Source: Beijerinckiaceae bacterium (GTDB lineage: Bacteria > Pseudomonadota > Alphaproteobacteria > Rhizobiales > Beijerinckiaceae). From it: a stretch of 39,393 nt of DNA. Within the stretch, counting starts at the first letter, position 1, and the number at the start of each line of letters is the position of its first letter. This document shows, piece by piece, positions 9,344-18,366 of the stretch. The DNA is taken from NCBI GenBank assembly GCA_019753285.1, contig JAIELD010000071.1, positions 1 through 39,393 of the forward strand. Direction: 5' to 3'. The position numbers were made by a program, and so were the translations under genes. The notes under the pieces are model-generated. The model worked only from the letters and a program-made list of their open reading frames with translations. It searched no databases and was not told where the DNA came from.

Positions 9344-10366
9344 CTAAACGCTCAACCCGTTCTGCTCGGCGAGTTCCTTCAGGCTCACGCCCGGCCGCGC
9401 TCCGATCTTCTGGATGATGTGCGCCGCCGCAAGCCCGCCGAGGCGGGCGCTCGTCTCATGGTCCGCGCCGCGCGTGTAGCCATGGAGGAAGCCGGCCGCA
9501 AACAGATCGCCGGCGCCGGTGGTGTCGACCAGCGTGTCGATCCGCGCCGCCGGCACCGCGACCGTGCGGTCCCGCCCGACGATCACCGATCCGAGCTCCC
9601 CGCGCGTCACGACGCCGAGCTTGGCGTCCTCGCGCAGAGCCACGACCGCGCTGTCGAAATCCGAGGTCTCGTAAAGCGATTTCAGTTCGCTCTCGTTGGC
9701 GAACACGATGTCGGCCATGCCCGAGCGGATGAGGTCGAGGAACTCCGCCCGATAGCGATCGACGCAGAAACTGTCGGAAAGGGTAAGCGCCACCTCGCGG
9801 CCATGGGCATGGGCGATCTTCGCCGCCGTGCGGAAAGCATCCTTTGCGGCCGGCGGGTCCCAGAGATAGCCTTCGAGATACGTGATCGCGGCGGACGCGA
9901 CGAGCGCCTCGTCGATGTCCGCGGTGGAGAGGTTCTGGCTCGCGCCCAGGAACGTGTTCATCGTGCGCTCGCCGTCGGGCGTGACGAAGATGTAGCAGGC
10001 CGCGGTGATCGGACCGTCGCTTGCCTGCGCGGTCGCGTAGCTGACGCCGCTGGCGCGGATATCGTGCACGAAATGCGCACCGACCTCGTCGGCCTTGACC
10101 TTGCCGATATAGGCGGCGCGACCGCCGAGCGAGGCGACACCGACGATCGTATTGGCCGCCGAACCGCCCGAGGTGATCGTCGCCGGCCCCATCACGCCGT
10201 AGAGATGCGCCGCCCGCGCCTCGTCGATCAGCATCATGCCGCCCTTGGCGATGCCTTCGCGATGAAGGAGCGCCTCGTCCGCCGAGGCGATCATGTCGAC
10301 GATGGCGTTGCCGATGCCGAGCACGTCGTAGCGAACATCGCGGCTGCTGGTCTGGGTCTGGGGCAT
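9344..10366 (-). CDS. PfkB-family kinase, probable adenosine kinase
   Basis: A 340-residue ribokinase/PfkB-family sugar or nucleoside kinase. The N-terminal GIGNAIVDM and GGSAANT (67-73) and the C-terminal DTTGAGD (281-287, catalytic base Asp287) are the two family signatures. The sequence resembles proteins annotated as adenosine kinase in Alphaproteobacteria; the substrate is not proven by the motifs alone. A 219-bp gap separates it from the divergent protease gene. Confidence 0.85.
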   Translation of the reverse strand: MPQTQTSSRDVRYDVLGIGNAIVDMIASADEALLHREGIAKGGMMLIDEARAAHLYGVMGPATITSGGSAANTIVGVASLGGRAAYIGKVKADEVGAHFVHDIRASGVSYATAQASDGPITAACYIFVTPDGERTMNTFLGASQNLSTADIDEALVASAAITYLEGYLWDPPAAKDAFRTAAKIAHAHGREVALTLSDSFCVDRYRAEFLDLIRSGMADIVFANESELKSLYETSDFDSAVVALREDAKLGVVTRGELGSVIVGRDRTVAVPAARIDTLVDTTGAGDLFAAGFLHGYTRGADHETSARLGGLAAAHIIQKIGARPGVSLKELAEQNGLSV

Positions 10367-10585
10367 GGGCTCTTTTCAAATCCTGTGGAAGGGAAGGCGC
10401 GCCTATTTCCGATTGCAGACCCGCCAAGTCAAGCCGCGCCTTTTTCGAGGTATCGGATTCAGGGACGTTTCATCATACCAGCAGAAGAATGCCGTTCGCC
10501 GCCGCTCCATCGGCTCTCCTTGGCGACGGGCGGCGAAAATCATGCGACATTGGCCTCATACGATATGCCGAAACAGGTGACGGGC

Positions 10586-11158
10586 ATGTTTCAGACTGTC
10601 TCCAAAATGGTGGCCTTGCTGGCCGCGCTCGCGGTCATCGCCTCCTTCGTGCTCGAGCAGAAGACGATCGGCGAAAACGGGAGCGCCCCGGCTCCGGTCG
10701 CCGCGCCGAAGCCCGTCTCCGGGATCGCGAGGTCCTCGGAGCCGCTGCTGACCGCTGCCCTCGTGCAGCAGCCGAGCACGGCGGCGCGCGGGACGGAGGT
10801 TCTCTCCGCCAACAGCCGTGGCCATTTCGCCGCGACGCTCGAAGTCAACGGAGCGCCGATCCATATGCTGGTCGATACGGGGGCGACGATGATCGCGTTC
10901 AGCGCCGAGGACGCGGAGCTCGCCGGCATCAGGCCGCTTCCCGCCGATTTCAAGCATCGCTCGGCGACCGCCAACGGCGAGGTGGCGATCGCCCTCGTCA
11001 AGGTCGCGTCCATTCGCCTCGGCAGCATCGAGCTGCGCGATGTCGACGCTGCCGTCCTTCCGGCCGGCGCGCTGCAGGGCACGCTGCTCGGCATGTCGTT
11101 CCTGAAGCGGTTGTCGCTGTTCCAGTTCGAGAATGGCCGGCTGATCCTGCGGCAATAG
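10586..11158 (+). CDS. Membrane-anchored retropepsin-like aspartic protease
   Basis: A 190-residue protein with an N-terminal hydrophobic anchor (about residues 5-24), a low-complexity linker, then a single retropepsin-like domain. The catalytic motif is DTGAT at 97-101, and the C-terminal LLGMSFLKRL completes the half-site; such one-lobed proteins work as dimers. It fits the TIGR02281-type clan AA protease family common in Alphaproteobacteria, with the domain probably in the periplasm. The start at 10586 is preceded by AGGTGA (10575-10580). The much longer in-frame ORF back to 9419 is antisense to the kinase gene and not real. Confidence 0.85.
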   Translation: MFQTVSKMVALLAALAVIASFVLEQKTIGENGSAPAPVAAPKPVSGIARSSEPLLTAALVQQPSTAARGTEVLSANSRGHFAATLEVNGAPIHMLVDTGATMIAFSAEDAELAGIRPLPADFKHRSATANGEVAIALVKVASIRLGSIELRDVDAAVLPAGALQGTLLGMSFLKRLSLFQFENGRLILRQ

Positions 11159-11180
11159 CCGGCGCTCCATCGAGCGCCGG
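11159..11180 (+). terminator. GC-rich hairpin after the protease gene
   Basis: CCGGCGCTC (11159-11167) and GAGCGCCGG (11172-11180) form a perfect 9-bp stem with a 4-base loop directly after the stop codon. No T-run follows, so this is a weak or factor-assisted terminator at best. Confidence 0.4.
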
Positions 11181-11367
11181 TCCGTAATGCCTTGCTTTCG
11201 CCCGACCAGCCGCTATGACTGAAACGGCGTGGGACGGACCGAGCCGCACGCCTCGGCACACCCCAATGTGCTCGTTCCCGCGCCTGTTCGAAGCGCAGTC
11301 TCCGCCCGCCCGATGCGAATGACGCATCTTGGCTCACATGCAACGTCGCCCCGCCGGAAAGTCCCCG

Positions 11368-12897
11368 ATGTCGTCCTCTTTTCCAAAACCCGTCAGCCAG
11401 CAGAAACCGAATACGCTCGGCTTCGAGCAATTGCCGCTCGTCAAGCCGACCGGCTTCCGCGAATACGACGCGCGCTGGTGGTTCGGCCACCCTGCATCGC
11501 CGAAGGAGCCCGAACTCAATCTGATGGGCGTGCAGGCGCTTGGCATCGGCATCGGCACCTATCTCGACCGCCTCGGCGTCAAGAAGGAGATCGTGGTCGG
11601 CCACGATTTTCGCGGTTATTCCTCGTCTATCAAATATGCGCTGATCTCGGGGTTGATGGCGGCGGGCTGCCGCGTGCACGATATCGGCCTTGCCTTGTCG
11701 CCGATGGCCTATTTCGCGCAGTTCGAGCTCGACGTCCCGGCTGTCGCGATGGTCACGGCATCGCATAACGACAATGGCTGGACCGGCGTCAAGATGGGCG
11801 CGCAACGCCCTGTCACCTTCGGACCGGTCGAGATGGGCCAGCTGCGCGACATCGTGATCGGCGGCGAGTTCAAGCTGGCTCCGGGCGGCTCCTACGTGTT
11901 CGTCGAGAATTTCGCCGACCGCTATCAGAGGGACCTTACCACAAGGCCGAAGTTCAAGCGGCCCATGAAGGTCGTCGCCGCCTGCGGCAACGGCACGGCG
12001 GGCGCGTTCGCGCCGCAGATCCTGCAAGCGCTCGGCTGCGAGGTCGTGCCGCTCGACATCGAACTCGACTACACCTTCCCGCGCTACAACCCCAATCCGG
12101 AAGACATGGAGATGCTGCACGCCATGGCCCATGCCGTTAAGGAGCATGGTGCGGATGTCGGCCTCGGCTTCGACGGAGACGGCGATCGCTGCGGTGTCGT
12201 CGACAATGAGGGCGAGGAAATCTTCGCCGATAAGATCGGTGTCATGCTGGCGCGGGATCTCGCCGGCCTGCATCCGAACGCGCAATTCGTCGTCGACGTG
12301 AAATCGACGGGCCTGTTCAACACCGATCCCGAACTCATCCGCCTCGGGGCGAAGACGGATTACTGGAAGACGGGGCACTCGTACATCAAGCGTCGCGTCG
12401 CCGATCTCAACGCGCTGGCGGGCTTCGAGAAATCCGGCCACTTCTTCTTCAACGCCCCGGTCGGCCGCGGCTATGATGACGGTGTCGTCACCGCGATCGC
12501 CGTGCTCGACATGCTCGACCGCAACCCTGACAAGTCGATGGCCGATCTCTATCGCGCCATCCCCAAGACCTGGGGCTCGCCGACCATGGCGCCGCATTGC
12601 GACGACGAGGTCAAATATGGCATCGTCGAACAGGCGGTGAAGATATTCGAGGCGAAGAAAGCCGCTGGCGAGAAGCTCTCTGGCAAGGCGATCACCGATC
12701 TCATCACGGTCAACGGCGTGCGCGTCGTCACCGAGGATGGCAGCTGGGGCCTGATCCGTGCGTCCTCGAACAAGCCTGAACTCGTCGTCGTCGTCGAAAG
12801 CCCTGTCTCGGAGGCACGCATGCGCGAGATGTTCGCCGCCATGGACGGCGTTCTGCGCACCTTCAAGGAAGTCGGCGCCTACAATCAGACGCTCTGA
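11368..12897 (+). CDS. Phosphomannomutase/phosphoglucomutase
   Basis: A 509-residue alpha-D-phosphohexomutase that interconverts hexose-1- and hexose-6-phosphates for surface polysaccharide precursors. The phosphoserine loop TASHNDN is at 130-136 (Ser132), the Mg-binding DGDGDR at 269-274, and the sugar-binding GFEKSGHFFF follows. The start at 11368 (MSSSFPKPV) has GGAAAG at 11356-11361; an ATG at 11338 and a TTG at 11329 are longer alternatives with poorer sites. It stands alone on the plus strand. manB- or algC-like naming is possible, but substrate preference cannot be read from the sequence. Confidence 0.93.
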   Translation: MSSSFPKPVSQQKPNTLGFEQLPLVKPTGFREYDARWWFGHPASPKEPELNLMGVQALGIGIGTYLDRLGVKKEIVVGHDFRGYSSSIKYALISGLMAAGCRVHDIGLALSPMAYFAQFELDVPAVAMVTASHNDNGWTGVKMGAQRPVTFGPVEMGQLRDIVIGGEFKLAPGGSYVFVENFADRYQRDLTTRPKFKRPMKVVAACGNGTAGAFAPQILQALGCEVVPLDIELDYTFPRYNPNPEDMEMLHAMAHAVKEHGADVGLGFDGDGDRCGVVDNEGEEIFADKIGVMLARDLAGLHPNAQFVVDVKSTGLFNTDPELIRLGAKTDYWKTGHSYIKRRVADLNALAGFEKSGHFFFNAPVGRGYDDGVVTAIAVLDMLDRNPDKSMADLYRAIPKTWGSPTMAPHCDDEVKYGIVEQAVKIFEAKKAAGEKLSGKAITDLITVNGVRVVTEDGSWGLIRASSNKPELVVVVESPVSEARMREMFAAMDGVLRTFKEVGAYNQTL

Positions 12898-12900
12898 AGC

Positions 12901-13719
12901 TCAGGGCTTGAAGCCCGCGCAGACGGTGGGCGCGTCGTTCGCCGTCGTGCCGTTCGCCTTCTTCAGCGTTGACGACCCGTCCGAATATTTGCGGATGATC
13001 GGCCCGTTCGAGCGCGGCCGCGCATAGGTCACGTTCTTCAACTGCACGCCGTCGGCATCGAAGAAGTCGAAATAGCCCTTCGTGCCGGTCTTGCCGGATG
13101 AAAACAGGCCAGGCAGCACCGGATCGTAGTGGAACGAAACCTCGGCCCGGATCAGGTAGGTGCTCGGCGTCAGCAGGCCGGCATCGACCGTGGCATCGGT
13201 CTGGCATCTCGTATTGGGCGCTGCGAACAGCGAGTTGGTGCCGTAGAGGCAGGTTCCGTTGCTTTGCCAAGTGCAGGTTTCCTGCCAGTCGACGAAAGCG
13301 CGCGGCGCGCCATTGTTGTTGTCGATCGCGAATTGCGTCAGCCGCATCGCAGCATTGGTGGCGGAAAACGGATAGAGCACCGCCGCCGCGAAGCTGAACA
13401 CGCTCGTGCGTGAGGTGTCGTCGAACACCGGCAACTGGCTCGTCGGCACGTTGAGTTGCTGGTCCGGGATCGGCTGCGCCGCGAGATCGGACAGCGTCCG
13501 CGAGAACAGGGTCGATTTGCGGTCGGCCGCGATATACTGCGTCAGTTCGACCACGCCGATGTAAAGCATGAACATGAACGGCAGGATAAGCGCGAACTCC
13601 ACAGCCGCCACCCCGGCGGCATGCGCGCGAAACCGGCCGGAAAGCGCCAGCATGCGCCGGAGGCCGCGCGAGGCGGCGCGGCGGATGGAGGAGACGGTCG
13701 ATGAAGCGGCAGACGCCAT
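12901..13719 (-). CDS. TadE-like minor pilin/assembly protein
   Basis: A 272-residue protein with a short basic head, one N-terminal transmembrane helix (GVAAVEFALILPFMFMLYIG), and a long extracytoplasmic part with several cysteines. AAVEFALILP is the TadE/TadF pseudopilin signature; these proteins are processed by the prepilin peptidase and take part in Flp pilus assembly. The start at 13717-13719 is chosen because the upstream extension overlaps the next tadE-like gene and is arginine-rich. It lies 28 bp behind that gene and is probably co-transcribed with it. Confidence 0.85.
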   Translation of the reverse strand: MASAASSTVSSIRRAASRGLRRMLALSGRFRAHAAGVAAVEFALILPFMFMLYIGVVELTQYIAADRKSTLFSRTLSDLAAQPIPDQQLNVPTSQLPVFDDTSRTSVFSFAAAVLYPFSATNAAMRLTQFAIDNNNGAPRAFVDWQETCTWQSNGTCLYGTNSLFAAPNTRCQTDATVDAGLLTPSTYLIRAEVSFHYDPVLPGLFSSGKTGTKGYFDFFDADGVQLKNVTYARPRSNGPIIRKYSDGSSTLKKANGTTANDAPTVCAGFKP

Positions 13720-13747
13720 GGCTTTGTCTCTTCGGGTTGGGGCGTTC

Positions 13748-14416
13748 TCAGCTCGGCGTGCAGGTGGCCGTGGCGACGGCCGCGCTGTTGTCGGCGCCTG
13801 TTCCGGGGAAAGGTTCGAGCGCCAGCGCCGCCGAGCCCACCAGCAGGCGCTTGCCCTTGTCGGTCGCGCCGGTGCCGCCGCCAAGGAAGGCGACGTAGAC
13901 CGGATATTGGTAATAGGCCCGGATCAGCATGTACTGCTTGCCCGAGCCGAGATTGCTGCGGGTGAGCTTGCTCGTATCGAGCGAGCCGTCGGCCTTGACA
14001 GGAATCGACAATTCAGTGCTCGAAAACGGCGTTCCGGCCGTGTGCGCCTTGGTGTCGATTTGAATTCCGCTGTAGCAGGAACTTGCCGACATGATGGGCG
14101 ACATGCCGCTGCAGATGCTGGAGACGAGCTTGCAATAGGTGTCTTTCGCAGATGCGCCGCCCGCCTGGTAGGTCTGCAATTGGCCAGTGAGGATCTGCCG
14201 GCTGCTGGTGTAGACCGCGTTCTCGAGCATCTGGTTCGCGCCGAACACGATCCCGGTTTCGATGATCGTCAGCATCAGCCCGAGGAAGATCGGGGCGACG
14301 GCCGCGAATTCGATGGCGGTGACGCCGGCCCGGTCGGCGTGGAAGCGTAGGAGCATCTTCCTCACGACGCGGATTCCAGCGTCAGCTTTCGGATGTCGCC
14401 AAGGCTTAGCGTTCAT
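13748..14416 (-). CDS. TadE-like minor pilin
   Basis: A 222-residue TadE-family protein: basic N-terminus, then AGVTAIEFAAVAPIFLGLMLTIIETG (longer than shown elsewhere only by its helix), and an extracytoplasmic domain with several cysteines in its middle part. The TAIEFA motif is the site recognised by the Tad prepilin peptidase. The start is uncertain: ATG 14414-14416 is used, GTG 14473 and ATG 14353 are possible. It is the first of two tandem tadE-like genes on the minus strand. Confidence 0.83.
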   Translation of the reverse strand: MNAKPWRHPKADAGIRVVRKMLLRFHADRAGVTAIEFAAVAPIFLGLMLTIIETGIVFGANQMLENAVYTSSRQILTGQLQTYQAGGASAKDTYCKLVSSICSGMSPIMSASSCYSGIQIDTKAHTAGTPFSSTELSIPVKADGSLDTSKLTRSNLGSGKQYMLIRAYYQYPVYVAFLGGGTGATDKGKRLLVGSAALALEPFPGTGADNSAAVATATCTPS

Positions 14417-14632
14417 GAGACTCGTCCCCGCTCTGTCGATCACCAATGATCGAACATGCCGCGATGTCTTCACATCATGCGGAATAGCGACGAAGGTTTA
14501 CTTAAAATCCTCGCAAAGACGTTGAAATCTTCTGCGTTACCTTAATGAAACGGTATCGCGATCATCGACATCCGCACTTCCAATGCGAAGAGGCCATGTG
14601 AGGTCATGCGGTGCAGTCGCCGCGGGGCCTCG

Positions 14633-15139
14633 TCACTTCGCGGCGGCGGCCGGGGCGGGGGCCGCAAGCGTCGAATGTTTTAGCGCCTGCGCGCCCACCT
14701 TGCCGAAATAGGTGTCGCCGTCGCCGAGCCGCACCGTAGGGCTGCAGGTCGGAGCACAATGATAGGTTTCCTGCTCGAGGCCGCGCTGAACAGTGATCAT
14801 CTGCTCGATCGGCGCGGTCACCTGGATGAGCGTGTCGGAAATCTGGCGGCCCTGCCCGTCGAGGGCGATCACATTGGTGAGGCCATAGCTCTTGCCTGTG
14901 ACCACCATGAGGCCGTTCTTGATGATGCTCACATCGGCGACAACCGGGTTGCCGATGACGATCGTCTTGGCGCTTTCCGGCATCTTGAAGATTTGAGCCC
15001 GATCGAGAAGGACGGAAATCTGGTCGGTCGCGCCTGCTGCACCTGCAAAGGTCAGCCAGGTCATTATGACAAGCATCGTGGGAAGCGCTAGCCGGGGAAA
15101 CGATGGCGCATGGTTCGGCCGCATGCTGGATTTGGGCAT
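14633..15139 (-). CDS. Secretin N-domain (pilus assembly protein N-terminal) protein
   Basis: A 168-residue protein with an N-terminal hydrophobic export segment (about residues 17-37 from this start), followed by one domain resembling the N-terminal domain of secretin CpaC: GNPVVADVSIIKNGLMVVTG here aligns with ANPAVANAVVKSSRKVYVIG in CpaC of this window. It lacks the secretin channel domain. A role as a periplasmic partner of the Tad secretin is likely. GGAG upstream of ATG 15137-15139 supports the start. It diverges from the flp pilin gene. Confidence 0.8.
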   Translation of the reverse strand: MPKSSMRPNHAPSFPRLALPTMLVIMTWLTFAGAAGATDQISVLLDRAQIFKMPESAKTIVIGNPVVADVSIIKNGLMVVTGKSYGLTNVIALDGQGRQISDTLIQVTAPIEQMITVQRGLEQETYHCAPTCSPTVRLGDGDTYFGKVGAQALKHSTLAAPAPAAAAK

Positions 15140-15658
15140 TGGATGCTCCGGGACACTTCGATGCTGGACTGTCGGGTTCATGGCTGCACTTTGAAATTTT
15201 CCGCCGCACGGAACGGCGCGTCGGCTCGTCTCGATGGGCCGCCTGACGGACTCCGACGAAACCATGTAAGCGAAAAATGGTGAACGCTTTGCTAAAATCC
15301 CGAGGATTGAAGCAGCCTCTGCCGGCGCGACCCTGACAGGACATCATCGATACGTTCGACCATAGTCTCATAAACAGGCAGACGTTGCGCAAACTCATAA
15401 CACACATATCGTAACTGGCAGTATATACTCGTCATATATCAATCGTTAACCAATATAACGACGTACATACGATAATTATTTCATCCAAAATAACAAACAT
15501 TAACCAAGAACAAGCACAGATCGAAAAACAAAAACTAGAAATCGACGATTAACTGTTGTGAAACACTTGGTCTCTAAGGTCCAATCATGTTCGAACGTCA
15601 GTTGTTGGTGATCGATGCTCGAACAGCGAGAAAATTCTGACACATTGAGGAGCCAAAC
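15140..15658. other. 519-bp divergent intergenic region upstream of flp
   Basis: No gene is supported here. The half nearest flp (about 15390-15560) is conspicuously AT-rich. It contains repeated TTAACCAA words (15446 and 15500) and a TTAA followed 7 bases later by GAAA (15549-15563). It must carry promoters for flp (plus) and for the secretin-N-domain gene (minus), but I cannot assign a clear -35/-10 pair. Confidence 0.6.
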
Positions 15659-15841
15659 ATGAAGAATCTGATGAAGCGCTTTGCAAAAGACGAGTCGGGC
15701 GCAACCGCAATCGAATACGGCCTGATCGCCGCCCTCATCGCAGTCGTCCTGATCACGGTCCTCGGATCGCTCGGATCGTCGCTGAACTCGACCTTCGACA
15801 AGATCAACGTTGCAGTGACCTCGGCCAACACGACCAAGTAA
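15659..15841 (+). CDS. Flp/PilA-type major pilin
   Basis: The 60-residue prepilin of the Tad pilus. The leader MKNLMKRFAKDESG ends at Gly14, and the mature part begins ATAIEYGLIA with the conserved Glu at +5 and Tyr at +6, the Flp signature cut by the CpaA/TadV peptidase. A single hydrophobic helix follows and a short polar tail. GAGGAG (15647-15652) is a strong ribosome-binding site 6 bases before the ATG, as fits an abundant structural protein, and a clear terminator follows. Confidence 0.95.
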   Translation: MKNLMKRFAKDESGATAIEYGLIAALIAVVLITVLGSLGSSLNSTFDKINVAVTSANTTK

Positions 15842-15865
15842 TCCGGCCGGATACGATCTCTTGCG

Positions 15866-15891
15866 GGGCTTCGGGACAACCGAAGCCCTTT
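15866..15891 (+). terminator. Rho-independent terminator of flp
   Basis: GGGCTTCGG (15866-15874) pairs perfectly with CCGAAGCCC (15880-15888) over a 5-base loop and is followed by TTT and further T-rich sequence. It lies 24 bp after the flp stop and separates flp from the downstream hydroxylase. Confidence 0.85.
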
Positions 15892-15943
15892 GCATTTGTA
15901 GAGCAGTCGGCCCAATCTTCAGCTTCGTGCCTTGGATTTCGCC

Positions 15944-16837
15944 ATGCAGTCAGTATCGGACATCATCGCAAGGACGGTCGCGATCGTCGCACCGCAACTC
16001 TACTGGGCAGTGGCGCTCGCCGCGCTGTTCACGATGCTGAGCCTCTTCTCCAGCCAATCCTGCAACCCAGGCCGGCCTTGGTGGAAGAGCCGCGACATCC
16101 TGACCGATACGCATTACTGCTTTCTCCTGCCGGTCATCATGCCCTATCTGCAATCGGCCCTCGCGCTCATGGTGATGGGCCTCGCCTGGCAGGTGTTCGG
16201 GCAGTCCGATCCGGCGAGCGGCCCGTTGCAGGGACATGGGCCGCTGAGCGCGCTGGTCTGGTGGCAGCAGGCGCTGATATACGTTCTTGGCAGCGATTTC
16301 CTGCTCTACTGGTCGCACCGCCTGTTTCATGACGCGCGGTTATGGCCTTTCCACGCCGTCCACCACTCGGCCGAGGATGTCGACTGGACGACGGCCTATC
16401 GCGCGCATCCGGTCGACAAGCTGTTCCGCGGCGGGCTCGTCTGGGCGATCATGCTGGCGCTTGGCATCGCGCCGGAAATCATGGTCGCGCTCATACCCTT
16501 CGATATCATTTCGGCCGCCTTCGTGCACGGCAATCTCAACTGGACGCTCGGCCCGTTGAAATACGTCTTCGCGACGCCGGTCTTTCATCGCTGGCATCAC
16601 ACCGGGCCGGAGGATGGCGGCGAAAAGAACTTCGCGCCGACCTTCTCCTTCTGGGACGTTCTGTTCGGGACGTTCTACATGCCCGACGACAAGGTGCCGC
16701 AGGAATATGGCGTCGACGATCCGAACTTCCCCAAGGATTTTTTCGGGCAGATGATCACGCCGTTCAAGATGTTCGCGGCGCGTCTTGGCAGACAGTCCGA
16801 AACCGGCAAGCCGCGCGCGGCAGACGAGCCTGCCTGA
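15944..16837 (+). CDS. Sterol desaturase/fatty acid hydroxylase family protein
   Basis: A 297-residue membrane di-iron oxygenase. Its three histidine boxes are HRLFH (125-129), HAVHH (137-141) and HRWHH (215-219), between several hydrophobic helices. Family members hydroxylate or desaturate lipids, and the substrate here is unknown. ATG 15944 is preferred over TTG 15932; neither has a good ribosome-binding site. It lies inside the pilus region but is set off by a terminator on the left and a converging gene on the right. Confidence 0.88.
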   Translation: MQSVSDIIARTVAIVAPQLYWAVALAALFTMLSLFSSQSCNPGRPWWKSRDILTDTHYCFLLPVIMPYLQSALALMVMGLAWQVFGQSDPASGPLQGHGPLSALVWWQQALIYVLGSDFLLYWSHRLFHDARLWPFHAVHHSAEDVDWTTAYRAHPVDKLFRGGLVWAIMLALGIAPEIMVALIPFDIISAAFVHGNLNWTLGPLKYVFATPVFHRWHHTGPEDGGEKNFAPTFSFWDVLFGTFYMPDDKVPQEYGVDDPNFPKDFFGQMITPFKMFAARLGRQSETGKPRAADEPA

Positions 16838-16843
16838 GCAGGT

Positions 16844-17671
16844 TCAGCGGCGCGCTTGCAAGGCCTTGATTTCGGCGACGGCGGCGTCAATCCGCATCGC
16901 GAGGAGCATCCGCCCCAGTTCAGCCGTCGACTTTTCCGGCCGCCCGCTCGCGCCGAGGCGCGCAAGCTCGCGATCGTCCCTTGCGGCGCGGTCGAGATGC
17001 ACGGCGTCGGGCTTGACGCCCAGCAGCTCAGACGTGTCGATCAGCCCGGCATGGACGCCGATCCCTGCATCCGTTTCGCCGCGCGCGTGCAGCAGCGCGT
17101 ATTGGGCGCGGTCGTCGTAATAGGACTGCGGCGCTTCGACGCGCACGCCGTCCTTGAGCCACGCGGCCGAAAGACGCTGCGCGACGCGCATCTGCGCGGC
17201 CTGGCTCTGGCCATGATCGCCAATGATGACGATCGTCTTGAAACCCGCCGATTTGAGACTGCGGGCGATGTCTTCGAGCAACGCTTCAAACACGGGCTCG
17301 CTGAGTCCGATCGTGCCTGGAAACCGCATATTGTCGGTGGCCGGCTCGAACGCGCCCTCCGGCACGAAGGATACGACCGGCGCAACCAGCGCGTCGCCAA
17401 GCCGTGTGGCGATCTCGCCGGCCGCATGGCTCACGATGTAGTCGTGCTTGCCGAGCACCATGTGCGGGCCGTTCTGCTCGATGCCGCCGGTCGGGAGAAC
17501 GACCGTCGTCCGTCCGGCCTCGATCGCGGACCGGATTTCTGGCGAGGTCATGTCCTTCATGAACGGCGTCGGTGGACGCTGCTCGGCGGCGCTTGGGAAT
17601 GGCCCCCGAAAATGCACGGCGAGGATGATGGCGAGGGCGCAGCCAAGGACGATCGGTCGTGTGGTCTTCAA
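16844..17671 (-). CDS. Creatininase-family amidohydrolase with N-terminal export signal
   Basis: A 275-residue protein with a hydrophobic N-terminal segment (residues 7-20) suggesting export or membrane anchoring, then a creatininase-type domain. The block GGIEQNGPHMVLGKHD (63-77) corresponds to the metal-binding EQHGPH of creatininases, but the usual His is Asn67. GDHGQSQ and HAGLIDTSELL match later family blocks, again in variant form. This looks like a distinct subfamily; the natural substrate is unknown. It converges on the hydroxylase gene with a 6-bp gap and diverges from cpaA. Confidence 0.8.
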   Translation of the reverse strand: MKTTRPIVLGCALAIILAVHFRGPFPSAAEQRPPTPFMKDMTSPEIRSAIEAGRTTVVLPTGGIEQNGPHMVLGKHDYIVSHAAGEIATRLGDALVAPVVSFVPEGAFEPATDNMRFPGTIGLSEPVFEALLEDIARSLKSAGFKTIVIIGDHGQSQAAQMRVAQRLSAAWLKDGVRVEAPQSYYDDRAQYALLHARGETDAGIGVHAGLIDTSELLGVKPDAVHLDRAARDDRELARLGASGRPEKSTAELGRMLLAMRIDAAVAEIKALQARR

Positions 17672-17802
17672 CGCGCTGCCTCCAAAGCCGGTCCTCGCCG
17701 GCGGCGTGCCGAGACTGCCGATTGAAGGTAATGAAACGTTTAAGGGTCGTCGGCTAGAAACGACAGCGGCTCGTTTTCGGTCGCAATGCGAGCTCGCGGC
17801 CC

Positions 17803-18306
17803 ATGCTCCAATACGGCATCTTGTTTCTGTTCCCGGCCTTGATGGCGTTCTCCGCCGCGAGCGATCTCGTCACCATGACGATATCGAACAAGGTTTCGCT
17901 GCTCCTGATCGCCGCCTTCATCGTGCTGGCGGTCGTCTCTGGCATGCCGCTGCAGGAGATCGGCTGGCATCTGCTCGCGGGCATCGCCGTCCTTGCCGTC
18001 ACCTTCTCGCTGTTCGCGCTCGGCTGGATCGGCGGCGGCGACGCCAAGCTCGCTGCGGCGACCGCCATCTGGATGGGTTTCGGCCATCTTCTCGAATATG
18101 TGCTCGTCTCGACCCTGCTCGGCGGGCTTCTGACGGTGGCGATGCTCTCGATGCGCCAGTATCCCTGGCCCGCCGTCGTCGATTCCGTGCCGTGGATCGC
18201 AAGGCTCTACCGGCTCGACAAGGGCATCCCCTACGGCATCGCACTCGGCCTTGCGGGGCTCATCCTCTATCCTTCGACCACGATCTGGCAGCGGATGATC
18301 GCCTAG
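17803..18306 (+). CDS. cpaA: CpaA/TadV prepilin peptidase
   Basis: A 167-residue integral membrane aspartic peptidase (A24 family) that cleaves the Flp and TadE-type leaders. Its two catalytic aspartates are Asp21 (SAASDLVTM) and Asp80 (GGGDAK), at the ends of hydrophobic helices. It lacks the methylase domain of larger prepilin peptidases, as is usual for Tad systems. It starts the plus-strand cpa gene run. Confidence 0.93.
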   Translation: MLQYGILFLFPALMAFSAASDLVTMTISNKVSLLLIAAFIVLAVVSGMPLQEIGWHLLAGIAVLAVTFSLFALGWIGGGDAKLAAATAIWMGFGHLLEYVLVSTLLGGLLTVAMLSMRQYPWPAVVDSVPWIARLYRLDKGIPYGIALGLAGLILYPSTTIWQRMIA

Positions 18307-18366
18307 GCGCGTGCTGATCCCCGACGGATCACGATCCGTGCGTCCGTTAAAGAATCGCAGAATTCA

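Noticed and set aside
9419..10585. Long plus-strand open frame leading into the aspartic protease
   Set aside because: It is antisense to the clearly recognisable PfkB kinase, arginine- and aspartate-rich, and the protease has its own start with a ribosome-binding site at 10575-10580.
10591..12597. 668-residue minus-strand open frame across the protease and phosphomannomutase genes
   Set aside because: It covers two well-recognised plus-strand genes and an intergenic hairpin and has no family features.
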